64,000 nucleotides of DNA from Haloterrigena salifodinae. GTDB lineage: Archaea; Halobacteriota; Halobacteria; Halobacteriales; Natrialbaceae. How positions within the stretch are numbered: the first letter of the stretch is position 1; every line of letters begins with the position of its first letter. Shown here one piece after another: positions 9,657 to 19,968 of the stretch. Made by a program: the position numbers and the translations under genes. The notes beneath the pieces are model-generated. The model had not been told where the DNA came from. It did not search any database and saw nothing but the letters and a program-made list of their open reading frames with translations. The DNA is taken from assembly GCF_003977755.1 (NCBI RefSeq), contig NZ_RQWN01000007.1, positions 62,001-126,000 of the forward strand, written 5' to 3'.

Positions 9657-9708
9657 TGTCCTCAATCGACAGTAACGAATGAACCGTTTGCAACGTTCGA
9701 ACCAATTG

Positions 9709-9715
9709 TTTTATT
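9709..9715 (+). promoter_or_regulatory. TATA box of orc (module A)
   Basis: TTTTATT ends 25 bases before the orc ATG. This spacing predicts a leaderless transcript and supports the start at 9740. Confidence 0.6.
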
Positions 9716-9739
9716 GGGCAGTAAAATAGCTAACATATA

Positions 9740-10978
9740 ATGACGCTCTTCGAGCGGTCCGAAGCTATTTTCGAGGATGAAAACGTCTTGCACGACGATT
9801 ATCAGCCCGAATCGCTCGAGGAACGCGACGACGAAATCGAGCAATACACCGCGTACCTACAGCCTGTCATCAACGGTTCACAGCCTCGAAATATTTTCCT
9901 CTACGGGAAGACTGGTGTCGGCAAGACAGCGGCGACGAAATATCTTCTTCACCATCTCGAGGAGGACGCAAAACAGTACGATGACCTCTCAGTCACCACT
10001 GTCTATCTCAACTGCGAGGATCTGACTAGTAGCTATCGCGTGGCCGTTGCACTCGTCAATACCTTACGGGATCCGTCTGATCAAATCAGTCGAACTGGGT
10101 ATCCGTTGAACGCGGTCTACGAAAAGCTGTGGACGGAACTCGACCGAATCGGTGGGACGATTTTGATCGTTTTAGACGAAGTCGATTACATTGGCGACGA
10201 CGATTCGATCCTCTATCAACTTCCGCGTGCTCGCAGTAACGAGAAAATAGAACGCGCTCGAATCGGGATTATCGGGATCAGCAACGATTTCAAATATCGA
10301 GAGAAACTCGATCCGCGCGTCGAAGACACGCTGTGTGAACGCGAACTACACTTCCCGCCATATGACGCGAACGAACTCCAGAACATTCTCGAACGACGTG
10401 CAACGTTAGCGTTCAAAGACGGCATTCTCGAGGAAGATGTTGTTCCGTTGTGTGCAGCGTTTGCCGCGCAAGATAAGGGAAGTGCCCGTCAAGGACTTGA
10501 CCTCCTTCTCGAGGCGGGTGATCTAGCCCGTCGACGAAACGATTCTATCGTTACAGAAGATCACGTTCGCGAGGCGAAACAGTTGCTGGAAAAGCAGCGG
10601 ATCGAAGAGAGCATGAAAGAGTTGACCTCTCACGGACATCTCACACTCTTGGCTGTAGTCGCATCGACGATTGCGGAACCGTCTGAAGTGCCATTTCAAA
10701 AGCAACGACTTTACGAACAGTATACCGATCTCGCGGTCGCGACCGACCGTGATCCTCTCGGCGGCAGGGCGTTTCACAATCACTTAGCCGAACTCTCGAT
10801 GCTCGGGATTCTCGATCGAACGAAGCGTAACGAAGGCAGGAGTGGTGGGATATACTACGAATATCAGGTCGATGTTTCGATCGATGGTGCGCTTTCGACA
10901 CTGGACAATTTGCATTTGAGCGGTAGTCTGAACCTCGACTCACTCTGGGAAACCGCGGAGGAGCAGGGGCTCGTGTAA
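9740..10978 (+). CDS. orc1: Orc1/Cdc6-family origin-binding protein (module A)
   Basis: The 412-residue replication initiator combines origin binding and helicase loading. Residues 50-240 form an AAA+ ATPase: Walker A YGKTGVGKTAATK (about 54-66), Walker B LIVLDEVDYIGDDD (about 140-152), sensor region IGISNDF (about 175). The lid follows, then a C-terminal winged helix (about 300-400: ELTSHGHLTLL, LSMLGILDRTKRNEG). The length is typical. Its closest relative in the window is the orc gene at 60169 (same N-terminal DDYQP motif and long identical blocks). Origin-box-like repeats lie upstream, and one lies 32 bases past the stop. Low GC compared with its neighbours. Confidence 0.93.
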   Translation: MTLFERSEAIFEDENVLHDDYQPESLEERDDEIEQYTAYLQPVINGSQPRNIFLYGKTGVGKTAATKYLLHHLEEDAKQYDDLSVTTVYLNCEDLTSSYRVAVALVNTLRDPSDQISRTGYPLNAVYEKLWTELDRIGGTILIVLDEVDYIGDDDSILYQLPRARSNEKIERARIGIIGISNDFKYREKLDPRVEDTLCERELHFPPYDANELQNILERRATLAFKDGILEEDVVPLCAAFAAQDKGSARQGLDLLLEAGDLARRRNDSIVTEDHVREAKQLLEKQRIEESMKELTSHGHLTLLAVVASTIAEPSEVPFQKQRLYEQYTDLAVATDRDPLGGRAFHNHLAELSMLGILDRTKRNEGRSGGIYYEYQVDVSIDGALSTLDNLHLSGSLNLDSLWETAEEQGLV

Positions 10979-11009
10979 CCGTCGAAATAGTCGGAGTAGG
11001 ATTCACCAC

Positions 11010-11028
11010 ACACCACCCATTCAAACGT
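11010..11028 (+). repeat. Origin-box-like repeat A5 (downstream of orc)
   Basis: ACACCACCCATTCAAACGT is the best-preserved copy. It sits just beyond the orc stop, so the repeats bracket the whole gene. Confidence 0.8.
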
Positions 11029-11137
11029 TTCCCACCTCGCGTTTGATATCTATTTTGGCGGCTCTAATGGTCTAAACTGCCGGTCTTCACGTGCAACGGT
11101 GGAGTGTCTTATCGACGAGTTCGAACCAATAATTCCG

Positions 11138-12597
11138 CTATTCGTTTCGAGACCGCTGCTCCCACCGCGGTCCGGCACGACTCGAGAGCACCATCCCAAC
11201 AACACCGAACCCGATTCCGGCCACCCCCAGTGCCACCGCAACGCTCCCAGTGGGCGGCACCACGACGAACCCGGTCACCAGCGTTGGAACGAGCGCGACC
11301 CCCACCCCGAGCGTGAACAGCGAGAACCGCACGGCGTCGAAGAGGAACTCGTTGGGATCGAAGCCGGCGATGTAGACGGTCAGCCCGTAGTAGTACAGCG
11401 CGTAGCCCGCCAGCAGGATCGCGCCGACGACCGCGTCGACGAGCGTCGCTTCGAACCAGATCACGGCCGCGAGGTACGGCACCGCGACCGTCGGTGCGCC
11501 GACGAGGACGAACGCGACCCGTTTCGCCCGGAAGACGTCGTCGATCGAGACGGGGTAGGCGAGGTAGGCCTCGAGCGAGTCGAACTGGGTCAGCCAGTTG
11601 TACGTCGTAAACGCGGTCAGTCCCAGCACGCCGCCGAAGAAGATGCCCGGCGCCGGCGCGATCCCGGTGATCGAGTCGACGACGCCGACGAGCGCGGCCA
11701 CCAGCGCCAGCAGGATGGCCGCGGAGACGAACGGTTTCATGACGCCGCCGGACGACCGGGCCAGATCGAGCAGTGTTTTCGAGACGAGCGCGCTGTCGGC
11801 GCCGATCGCCTCCACGGGAAGCGCGTCGCTGAGGCGGGCGAACCGATCGCTGGCGGTCCGCGACGGCCGGCCGTAGGTCGGATCGTACAGGGCGAGCGAC
11901 GCCGCGCCGACGACTCCGGTTCCGACCGCCAGTCTGAGCACACTGGCTGGTCCCCCCTCGATCGGCACGAACGCGTTCCAGACGGCCCCGCCGGTTCCCG
12001 TCAGCCACGCCGCGCCGGCGACGACGACGATCGCGCCGGCGATAGCCCACGTCGGCACGTCGCGGGTCCGGACCGCGATCAGCGCGACAGTCAGAGCCAT
12101 CCCGGCGGCGAACGCCAGCGACAGCGAGAGCCACAGCGCCCCCACCGCGGCCGGCGCCGCTGCGAGACGGTCGACCAGTACGGCGTTCGAAAGCGCCATC
12201 GGCAGGACGAACGCGACCGCATAGAACAGCGCGTCCTTCAACAGGAAAACGCCCAGCAGGCGCCGCCGGGACAGCGGAAGCGTCGTTGACGACGAGAGGA
12301 TCAGCGAGAGTTCGCCGAACACGTTCTCGAGCATGTCGGAACCCGCAAACCCGGCGGTCCCGCTGTAGAGACCGAAGCCGAGCGCGAGGACGTGAAGCCC
12401 CGTCAGAATCGTCCCGTCCGCGGTCCCCGTCTCCCGTAGGGCGACCGTCGCCCCCACCGCGAGGGCGGCGATGACCCCCGGGAAGAGCGCGAACCGCCAG
12501 CCGCCGAACAGCTGGGTGTGCAGCCGCCACTCCTCGCGGAAGAGCACGCCCAGCAGCCGCCGCGTCGAGGGTCCCGATCGGTCGGTCGTCGCCCCGC

Positions 12598-12601
<4 letters not shown>
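11138..12601 (-). CDS. ABC transporter permease (ABC-2 type)
   Basis: A 487-residue integral membrane protein with about ten hydrophobic segments and a short cytosolic N-terminus (RRLLGVLFREEWRLHTQLFG). This is the layout of ABC-2-type exporter permeases. Its ATG overlaps the stop of the ATPase gene by 4 bases, so the pair is translationally coupled and must form one exporter. The substrate is unknown; no exporter-specific cargo gene is adjacent. The 3' end faces origin module A. Confidence 0.88.
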
Positions 12602-13377
<776 letters not shown>

Positions 13378-13481
13378 TGAACGTCGATCCGTTCTCAGGA
13401 ATTGATATTAATTGTGTTGGTAGGAGAATAGTAACACGGTCGCCAAACCGACGGTTTCGCTCGAGCGGCCGCTGTTGCCGC

Positions 13482-14168
13482 TCAGAACTCAGTTCCGCGC
13501 CGCGCCCGCTGGCCGTCGTCGATCGGGTGTTTCACTTTTCGAACGTTCGTGATAAGATCGGCGCGGTCCTCGAGGTACGTCGGCTCCGCGTGGCTCCCAG
13601 AGAGCACCAACTCGAGGCCGTCGGGTTTCGCGTCGATGAGGCCGTGGACGTCGTCCTCCGAGAGCAGGCCGCGATCCGCGGCGTAGAGCACCTCGTCGAG
13701 AATCAGCATGTGCATTCCCGCTTCCGGCTCCGCGTCGAGACTGATCGGCGCGCCGAGGTCGGTCTCCCCGGCCGCCTCGAGCAACTCGTGGGCGCGCTCG
13801 AGGCCCGCCTGGGCCTGGGCCGCGTGATCTTCCTCGTCGCTGCCGTCTTCCATCCCGTGCCAGCCGTAGTGGCCGAGGTTCTCGTAGCTGATCCCCGGCA
13901 GCGCTGCGATGGCGTTGTACTCGCCGCGGACGGCGTCGACGCTCGAGGCGCCGCCCTTCATGAACTGGAGCATGTGCACGCGGTAGCCGTGACCCGCGGC
14001 GCGCATTCCCATGCCGAGCGTGGCCGTCGTCTTCCCCTTCCCGTCGCCCCACCAGACCTGTACGAGGCCGAACTCCTCGGGCGCCGCGGGTTCGATCCGT
14101 TCCGGTTCGGGCGTCCGTCCCTGTCCCGGTGTGTTCTCGACCGTCGAGTCGGGCGTCTCGTCGCTCAT
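13482..14168 (-). CDS. cobA: Cob(I)alamin / cobyrinic acid a,c-diamide adenosyltransferase
   Basis: A CobA/BtuR-type enzyme that transfers the adenosyl group of ATP to the corrinoid cobalt. The 228-residue protein has an acidic disordered N-terminus (1-30), then the P-loop VWWGDGKGKTTATLGMGMRA typical of this family. The conserved HMLQFMKGG segment follows, then LILDEVLYA (Walker B-like) and a C-terminal LVLSGSHAEP. This fits the corrinoid type rather than the PduO type. Together with cobQ 4 kb away it suggests complete late-stage cobalamin synthesis. Confidence 0.92.
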   Translation of the reverse strand: MSDETPDSTVENTPGQGRTPEPERIEPAAPEEFGLVQVWWGDGKGKTTATLGMGMRAAGHGYRVHMLQFMKGGASSVDAVRGEYNAIAALPGISYENLGHYGWHGMEDGSDEEDHAAQAQAGLERAHELLEAAGETDLGAPISLDAEPEAGMHMLILDEVLYAADRGLLSEDDVHGLIDAKPDGLELVLSGSHAEPTYLEDRADLITNVRKVKHPIDDGQRARRGTEF

Positions 14169-14291
14169 ACGCGGCCCGTCGGGCCGATCCTACATGTAGT
14201 TGACCCACCCGTCGCGGCTCGCGGCCGACACATCCGGTGCTTTCGGGACCAAACGTGTCTTTAGGCTTCGCTTCTAACGTGGTCGCAGTCC

Positions 14292-14657
14292 ATGCCACTC
14301 GAGTTCTCATCGTCCGAGGACGCCGCCGATCTCGCGGGCGTCGTTGCCGCGCTGGACGATGCTGACTGCCGGGAGATCATCGCGATTCTCGAGGCGCCCA
14401 AGACCGTTCCCGAGATCGCCGAAGCGGTCGATCTCCCCCTCTCGACGACCTATCGAAAACTCGATCGGCTGACCGACGCCGGACTCGCCAGCGAGACCGT
14501 CGGCGTTCGACGGGGTCGCCACCACGCGTCGCGGTACGTAGCGACGTTCGATCACATCGGTATCGGCCTCGACGACAACCACGAGTTCCGCGTCGATATC
14601 GACTGCTCGAACGACCAGTCGCTCGGCATCTGGTCGAACGTGCACGAGGAGTTTTGA
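14292..14657 (+). CDS. Winged-helix transcription regulator (ArsR-like)
   Basis: A 121-residue protein with a helix-turn-helix core at about 20-75 (IIAILEAPKTVPEIAEAVDLPLSTTYRKLDRLTDAGL) followed by a wing and a small beta domain. This is a common haloarchaeal ArsR/TrmB-like layout. It has no Cys metal site, so metal sensing is unlikely. The gene is divergent from cobA across 123 bases and could regulate it or the FAD enzyme gene downstream; neither is shown by the sequence. Confidence 0.82.
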   Translation: MPLEFSSSEDAADLAGVVAALDDADCREIIAILEAPKTVPEIAEAVDLPLSTTYRKLDRLTDAGLASETVGVRRGRHHASRYVATFDHIGIGLDDNHEFRVDIDCSNDQSLGIWSNVHEEF

Positions 14658-14803
14658 GCGTAAGCGCGCCGGTCTCCAGTCTCGATCCGATCCTGTCTGA
14701 CGGGCCGTCGACGGCTCGACAAACGACGCGAGACCCGCGCCTGTCGTCGACCCACCGTCGTTAGGGACGCCGTTTACTCCGCTGGCGACCCCAGTCTCGA
14801 CCG

Positions 14804-16501
14804 ATGCCAGACGTTGCCGTACTCGGCGGCGGAATCGGCGGTCTCACCGCGGCCCAGGAACTCGCCGAGCGGGGGCTCGAGGTGACGGTCTTCGAGGCCA
14901 CCGATCGCTTCGGGGGCAAGGCGCGATCGATTCCGATCGACGACGGACCGGCGCCGTTACACGGCGAACACGGCTTCCGGTTCTTTCCGGCGTTCTACCG
15001 CCACGTCATCGACACGATGGATCGCATCCCGGACGGCGACGGCACCGTCGCGGACAACCTCGTCGAGACCGAAGCGACCCTCGTCGCGAGCGAGACCGGC
15101 CCGGGGCGGATCGCCGATACCCGAACGCCGGACACCGTGAGGGGCTGGCTCGAGGCGCTGCGCCCGGCGTTCGCCGAGGACCTGCCCGCCGACGACGTTC
15201 GGTTCCTGCTCGAGCGGCTCCTGTACTTCCTGTCCGCCTGCGAGCGGCGTCGAATCGAGGAGTTCGACGACATCTCGTGGTGGGAGTTCATCGACGCTGA
15301 GAACCGCTCGCAGGCGCTTCGCGACCGCCTCGCCTTCGCGACGCAGTCGCTGGTCGCGTTGCGCCCGCAGGTCGGCAGCGCCAGGACGATCGGCGCAATC
15401 TACCTGCAGTTGCTGTTCGGCCAACTCGATCCGACCCGCCCCACGGAACGGATCCTGAACGCGCCGACCAGCGCGGCCTGGATCGATCCGTGGGTGTGCC
15501 ACCTCGAGTCCCTCGGCGTCGAATTTTGGCCGAACATGCCGATTCGGCGACTCGAGTTCAATGGTCGCCGCGTCACCGGCGCCCTCGTCGGCTCCGAGCG
15601 CGACGCCGACGGGCCGTCTCCCGAGCGGATCGAGGCCGACGACTACGTCCTCGCCGTCCCCGTCGACGTCGCGCCCCGGCTGCTCACTCCCGAACTGACC
15701 CGAACCGCGCCCGCACTCGGCCGGATCGAGCGCCTCGACACCGCCTGGATGAACGGGATCCAGTTCTACCTGACCGAAGACGTCGCGCTGTCGCGGGGCC
15801 ACCAGGTCTACGCCGACGCTCCGTGGGCGCTGACGTCGATCTCCCAGCGCCAGTTCTGGTCGGGATCGGACTACGACCTCGAGGACCGCGACGACGAGGT
15901 CGCGGGCGTCCTCTCGGTGATTGCCTCCGACTGGGAGACGCCGGGAATCCTGTACGAGAAGCCAGCCAGACGGTGCAGCCGCGAGGAGATCGCCGCGGAA
16001 GTCTGGGAACAGCTGAAAACCCACCTGAACGGACCCGACGAGCGGCTGCGAGACGACATGCTCGTCGACTGGTTCCTCGACCCGGCGATCGTCGAGACCG
16101 GCGGTGCGTCGGAGACGCAACGGGAAGACGGCGACGCCGTCGCCACCGGTGTCGAGAACCGCTCGCCGCTGTTGATCAATACTGTCGGCTCGCTGCGGAA
16201 TCGGCCGCCCGCCGACGTCGGCGTTTCGAACCTCGCGCTGGCCGGCGACTACATCCGAACGAACGCCGATCTGGCCTCCATGGAATCGGCCAACGAGGCC
16301 GGTCGCCGCGCGGCCAACGCCGTCCTCGAGCGCCGCGGCGTCCGCGCGTCGCCGGCGCGAATCTGGGATCTCGAGGAACCCGTCGTCTTCGACCCGCTCA
16401 AACGGGAGGATCGGGTTCGCTACCGGCTCGGACTCCCGCATCCAGCAGAAGTGACCCAGTCGTTGCGGACGGTCACGCGCGGGCTCGTCGGCGGTCGCTG
16501 A
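14804..16501 (+). CDS. FAD-dependent oxidoreductase (phytoene desaturase / amine oxidase fold)
   Basis: A 565-residue flavoenzyme. The N-terminus has the dinucleotide-binding fingerprint VAVLGGGIGGLTAAQELAERG, an acidic residue ending strand 2 (VFEATDRFGGKA) and HGFRFFPAFY. The C-terminus has the second FAD contact (NLALAGDYIRTN..SMESANEAGRRAANAVL). This is the organisation of the phytoene desaturase and hydroxysqualene dehydroxylase group, which acts on isoprenoid chains. The real substrate is not clear, as no crtB or squalene synthase gene is adjacent. The last 50 residues extend past the fold. Confidence 0.8.
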   Translation: MPDVAVLGGGIGGLTAAQELAERGLEVTVFEATDRFGGKARSIPIDDGPAPLHGEHGFRFFPAFYRHVIDTMDRIPDGDGTVADNLVETEATLVASETGPGRIADTRTPDTVRGWLEALRPAFAEDLPADDVRFLLERLLYFLSACERRRIEEFDDISWWEFIDAENRSQALRDRLAFATQSLVALRPQVGSARTIGAIYLQLLFGQLDPTRPTERILNAPTSAAWIDPWVCHLESLGVEFWPNMPIRRLEFNGRRVTGALVGSERDADGPSPERIEADDYVLAVPVDVAPRLLTPELTRTAPALGRIERLDTAWMNGIQFYLTEDVALSRGHQVYADAPWALTSISQRQFWSGSDYDLEDRDDEVAGVLSVIASDWETPGILYEKPARRCSREEIAAEVWEQLKTHLNGPDERLRDDMLVDWFLDPAIVETGGASETQREDGDAVATGVENRSPLLINTVGSLRNRPPADVGVSNLALAGDYIRTNADLASMESANEAGRRAANAVLERRGVRASPARIWDLEEPVVFDPLKREDRVRYRLGLPHPAEVTQSLRTVTRGLVGGR

Positions 16502-16535
16502 CGCGATTCTATAGGTCGCGGCCGATACCGACGTG

Positions 16536-17810
16536 TCAGCGACCGGCACCGACGAGATCCGCGTCAGTCGGCCCCTGCCCGTCGAACTCGCGGACGTACT
16601 CGTCGAGTGTCGACGGATCCGACGCGCCCGGGAGTTCGGTCGTCGCGGTGGCCGACTCGGCGTCGACGCCCAGTCGATCGCAGACGAGATCCGCGGTCGC
16701 CTCGGCCATCCGGCGGTAGGTCGTCAGTTTCCCGCCGACGATGCTGGCGAAGTTCTCGACGCCGTCGGAACCCAGCGCCGATGAGGACGTCCGCTCGTTC
16801 CCGTCGGCGGCGTGATCGAGCAGGTGAAAGCCCCGCGAAATTCCGCGTCCGCCCCGAGCGGCCTCCTCGGGTTCGTACAGCGGCCGCACGCCCCACCACG
16901 TTCGAACCCGTTCCGCCTCGGTAACGGCCGGGAGGATCGTCGCGCACTCCTCGATCGTTCGCTCGATTTCCCAGTCGGCCCGCTCGTAGTCGTCCGGATC
17001 GTCGACCGGAACGCTCGTCGTTCCCAGCACGGCCTCGTCCTCGTGGGGGACGACGATGTCGCCGTCGGCCGGGTCGCGACAGCGGTTGAGGACGGGCTCG
17101 AGGCCGTCGTACTCGACCGAGACCATGACGCCCCGCGCCGGGCGCATCGGGACGGTGACGCCGGCCATCGCCGCGATTCGGCCGGCGTGGGCGCCCGTCG
17201 CGTTCACGACGTACGTCGGCTCGAGGGTCCTCCCGGCGTCGCCGCCAAGCGAGACCGACGCGATGCGGCCGTCGTCGACGGTTATCTCGGTGACGGGCGC
17301 GTGCGGCAGGATGTCGGCGCCGCAGTCCCGAGCGGCCGCCGCGTTGGCCGCGACCAACCGCGACGGGACGACGACCCCGTCGGGAACCCACATCGCGCGT
17401 TCGACCTCGTCGCTGAGTCCCGGAACCGCGTCTCGAGCCGTCTCACCGTCGATCACGTCGACCGGAATTCCGACGTCCTCGCAGGCCGCGCGCTTTGCCT
17501 CGAAGTAGTCCGGGTCGTCCTCGGCCAACTGGACGAACAGCCCGCGGGTCTCGCGGACGCACGCGCCGCCGATATCGCGGAGGATGCGGTTCTCCTCGAG
17601 GCACTCGCGGGCGCCCTCGGGATCGCTCTCAGCGTAGCGGGCGCCGCTGTGCAACAGGCCGTGCGAGCGTCCGGAGGCGCCCGCCGAGAGTCCGTCGCGT
17701 TCGGCCAGCGTCACGTCTACGCCCCGCAGCGCGAGGTCCCTGGCGAGTCCCGTGCCGGTCGCGCCGCCGCCGATGACGAGGACGTCCGGATGGGTCGATC
17801 GACTGTTCAT
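16536..17810 (-). CDS. glpA: FAD-dependent glycerol-3-phosphate dehydrogenase-like protein
   Basis: A 424-residue DAO-family flavoprotein resembling GlpA, which oxidises glycerol-3-phosphate to dihydroxyacetone phosphate. The FAD fingerprint is VLVIGGGATGTGLARDLALRG; the subgroup motif is SGRSHGLLHSGARYAESDPEGARECLEEN. Near residue 370 it has SIVGGKLTTYRRMAEATAD, the typical GlpA/GlpD C-terminal signature. It lacks the C-terminal [2Fe-2S]/Bfd-like part of longer GlpA proteins, and no glpB, glpC or glpK is adjacent. It may be a stand-alone paralogue with an altered electron acceptor. Confidence 0.8.
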   Translation of the reverse strand: MNSRSTHPDVLVIGGGATGTGLARDLALRGVDVTLAERDGLSAGASGRSHGLLHSGARYAESDPEGARECLEENRILRDIGGACVRETRGLFVQLAEDDPDYFEAKRAACEDVGIPVDVIDGETARDAVPGLSDEVERAMWVPDGVVVPSRLVAANAAAARDCGADILPHAPVTEITVDDGRIASVSLGGDAGRTLEPTYVVNATGAHAGRIAAMAGVTVPMRPARGVMVSVEYDGLEPVLNRCRDPADGDIVVPHEDEAVLGTTSVPVDDPDDYERADWEIERTIEECATILPAVTEAERVRTWWGVRPLYEPEEAARGGRGISRGFHLLDHAADGNERTSSSALGSDGVENFASIVGGKLTTYRRMAEATADLVCDRLGVDAESATATTELPGASDPSTLDEYVREFDGQGPTDADLVGAGR

Positions 17811-17903
17811 AGTCGGACCACGTGCTCGAGCGGGAGGTACCTTTCACAATCGGACGGCGGACGAGCGACGCGAGACGTCCGGAGGCTGAAAAATCGACGG
17901 TCG

Positions 17904-18329
17904 CTACGGACTGTAGTCGGGTGACTGGGCTTCGATCGTGTCGGCGACGTTGTCGAGTTCCTCGCCAATTGTCGCGATCAGGTCGTCCAGCGTCGCGATC
18001 CCGGCCAGTTCGCCGTCGTCATCGACGATCGGGAACCGGCGCACGTTGTGCTCTTTGATCGCTTCCGAAATCGCGAGCGGATCGTCGTCCGCGTGAATCG
18101 TCGTCGGATCCTCCGTCATGATCTCCTCGACCGAGAGCGAGCCGACGTCGTCGTGGTCGTGGATCGCGAGCGCGGCGTCGCGGTCGGTGAGCATTCCGAT
18201 CGGTTCGTCGTCCTTGGTGACGACGATCGCGCCGACGTTTTCGTTCTCGAGCGTCTGCGTGGCCTCCTCGAGGTCGCTGTCGGGGCTGGTCGTGACGACG
18301 TTTTCGGGGCCGAGTTTTCCGATTGACAT
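17904..18329 (-). CDS. Two-CBS-domain protein
   Basis: A 141-residue protein made of two CBS motifs: VVTTSPDSDLEEAT...GAIVVTKDDEPIGMLTDRDAA (about 10-55) and EIMTEDPTTIHADDDPL...RRFPIVDDDGELAGIATLDDLI (about 75-125). Such pairs bind adenosyl nucleotides and act as energy or ligand sensors; partners cannot be told from the sequence. The start is set at MSIGKLGPENVV, because the upstream 37 codons of the frame are Arg/Ser-rich and unlike protein. Confidence 0.88.
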   Translation of the reverse strand: MSIGKLGPENVVTTSPDSDLEEATQTLENENVGAIVVTKDDEPIGMLTDRDAALAIHDHDDVGSLSVEEIMTEDPTTIHADDDPLAISEAIKEHNVRRFPIVDDDGELAGIATLDDLIATIGEELDNVADTIEAQSPDYSP

Positions 18330-19185
18330 GATCCGTCGGAACGGACGCCGAGAAGGGTATTCAATCTGGACCCTTCGAGTGAATACAGACCGAGTCAGCC
18401 GCGCTGTGGTGGCGGCGGGTCTCGAGGGAGACACCACCATACGGCGACTACAGCCGTTGTACGGCAGCTACTGGCGAACAGCGCCCGTCCGAAGAAATGG
18501 TGACAGCCGAGGATTGTAGCATGGTGTCAGGGTCGGGTACCGGCGTGTCGTGGGATCCACAGAGGTACAGTGTCACAGGACCACGATGGATACGTCGCGG
18601 TTATCGTTCGTCTCGGTATATGTTATCGCCACTCTGACAGAAGTTATGATACATACAATAATAAAGCCTTTTGACCGAGAAATAATTGTGATATAGTGGG
18701 TATTAGGGCACGAATATCTGGAAAACTCGAATATAATGGGGTACATTGAATTCAGGGTCCGAGAAGACTTCTTCAGTGGCTGTTTTCCAAATTGGACTCC
18801 GGGCGGCTGCTCTCGGGACGATTCTGTTTCAGCCGATCTGACAGGAGAACCCAGTCGTTAGTGAGTGTGAGAGCCACGTCACGGACACAAAATCGGACTC
18901 GAGGTCGTGGCTGGGATGGTCGCAACGACGTTTTCAGGAGTAGGTCTCCCGGTGAAGATTGATCACGATCGTCGGTGACGGAAGTGTCTTTCGAACTAAC
19001 TAGTTGCCCTGCCTTCCATCTCTTCTGCATAATGTGTGTTATTTTGACCTATCTGAGTACAAACTTTTCTTGCCATCTATTAGATCTACATTCACGATAA
19101 GTAATCTATAAAGACGCCATATATGAAGTGTTGGATCTCTCACATAGGAATGTTTAAGAATTGAGTGTCCCTCTAACAAAACATA
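18330..19185. other. 856-base stretch without a clear gene
   Basis: GC falls sharply, especially at 18640-18740 and 19030-19180. The only frame with some protein character is the 85-codon minus-strand ORF at 18773-19030. The right end should hold the promoter of the secreted protein at 19186 (TTTAAGAATT about 35 bases upstream). I see no tRNA, repeat array or insertion-sequence ends. Confidence 0.5.
18773..19030 (-). CDS. Doubtful small ORF, possible gene remnant
   Basis: 85 codons with an ATG start. The middle (RVRFCVRDVALTLTNDWVLLSDRL) looks like a genuine helix pair, and the ends are polar. The composition is less acidic than that of neighbouring haloarchaeal proteins. It could be the tail of a decayed mobile-element protein or chance. 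I do not recognise a family. Confidence 0.25.
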   Translation of the reverse strand: MQKRWKAGQLVSSKDTSVTDDRDQSSPGDLLLKTSLRPSQPRPRVRFCVRDVALTLTNDWVLLSDRLKQNRPESSRPESNLENSH

Positions 19186-19872
19186 ATGGACCAGGAGAAA
19201 TTCAAATTAAATGATATAAATTATCGGTTACTTCTCGTTGTGGCAATCGTCGGAATGGTTCTCGTCTCGGCAACTGCCCCCGCTCTCGCCGTTCAAGGGA
19301 ACGAAACGACCGCCAACGAGTCGTCTGAACCAGCGGACGCGGTCTGCGAACCCGGTGCAAACGAACCGGAGATGGAACAGGCGCGGTTACACGCCAGCGA
19401 TACGACCGTTGAGACGGGTAGTCCGGGACGAATCTCGGGCGGATTTCAGGTCAGTCCGACTGCGAACTGCCCCGTCGTTGTCCACATCACGATGAGCGTT
19501 CCCAGCGGCGTGACGATTTCCGGAGGGTCTGATTTCACCTCCAGCGGGGCCGGAATGGTCACCAGTCGCTTTACCGTTTCACCCGGAGCGAATATCAAGG
19601 ATATCGCTGCCGAAGTGTACAGCGACGAGACCGGCGAACGAACCGTCACCGCGGACATCCAGTACTGGCCCGAGGGCCACGAGGACCGTTCGCGGGAGAT
19701 TGACGGCCTGAGCTTTACCTTCGATGTTGAAGAGCCGACGACGCCGAACGACGAGTCTAACGCCGAGAGCGACGACGCGAACGCACTCTCCGGCGGGTTC
19801 ACGACGCCGGCGATTCTTGGCGTTCTGTTGTCAACAGCGGCGGTACTGATCGCTCGTTCATTCGACCGATAA
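19186..19872 (+). CDS. Secreted or surface-anchored protein, beta-rich
   Basis: A 228-residue protein with a Sec-type signal peptide (hydrophobic stretch at about 14-33, cut probably after ALA) and a C-terminal transmembrane helix (about 208-224) followed by a short basic end. It is therefore probably anchored to the membrane facing outside. The ectodomain (about 60-185) looks beta-rich (VHITMSVPSGVTISGG.DFTSSGAGMVTSRFTVSPG). N-glycosylation sequons (NETT, NESS) sit near the N-terminus. It lies 96 bases before the PKD protein gene on the same strand, so they may be expressed together. Confidence 0.78.
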   Translation: MDQEKFKLNDINYRLLLVVAIVGMVLVSATAPALAVQGNETTANESSEPADAVCEPGANEPEMEQARLHASDTTVETGSPGRISGGFQVSPTANCPVVVHITMSVPSGVTISGGSDFTSSGAGMVTSRFTVSPGANIKDIAAEVYSDETGERTVTADIQYWPEGHEDRSREIDGLSFTFDVEEPTTPNDESNAESDDANALSGGFTTPAILGVLLSTAAVLIARSFDR

Positions 19873-19968
19873 CGGTCCACTCATGATTATTTATCAACAT
19901 GTCATCAGATCGTTCGAGAACACAATGACTACGCTCTTTAGCACGGATCATCACGAATATCGGCTGCC

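Larger units (their letters stand above)
9183..9739. other. Putative replication origin A (intergenic part)
   Basis: A 557-base gene-free, AT-enriched region just upstream of an orc1/cdc6 gene. It holds three direct and one inverted copy of an origin-box-like repeat (core ACCACCCATTCAAACG or ACCACCAATTCAAACG). The outermost copies at 9361 and 9634 face each other. Between them, 9541-9620 is very AT-rich (ACATAAATATTTTCTATACT), a candidate unwinding element. This layout of inverted boxes around an AT-rich core next to orc is that of known haloarchaeal origins. Activity is inferred. Confidence 0.75.
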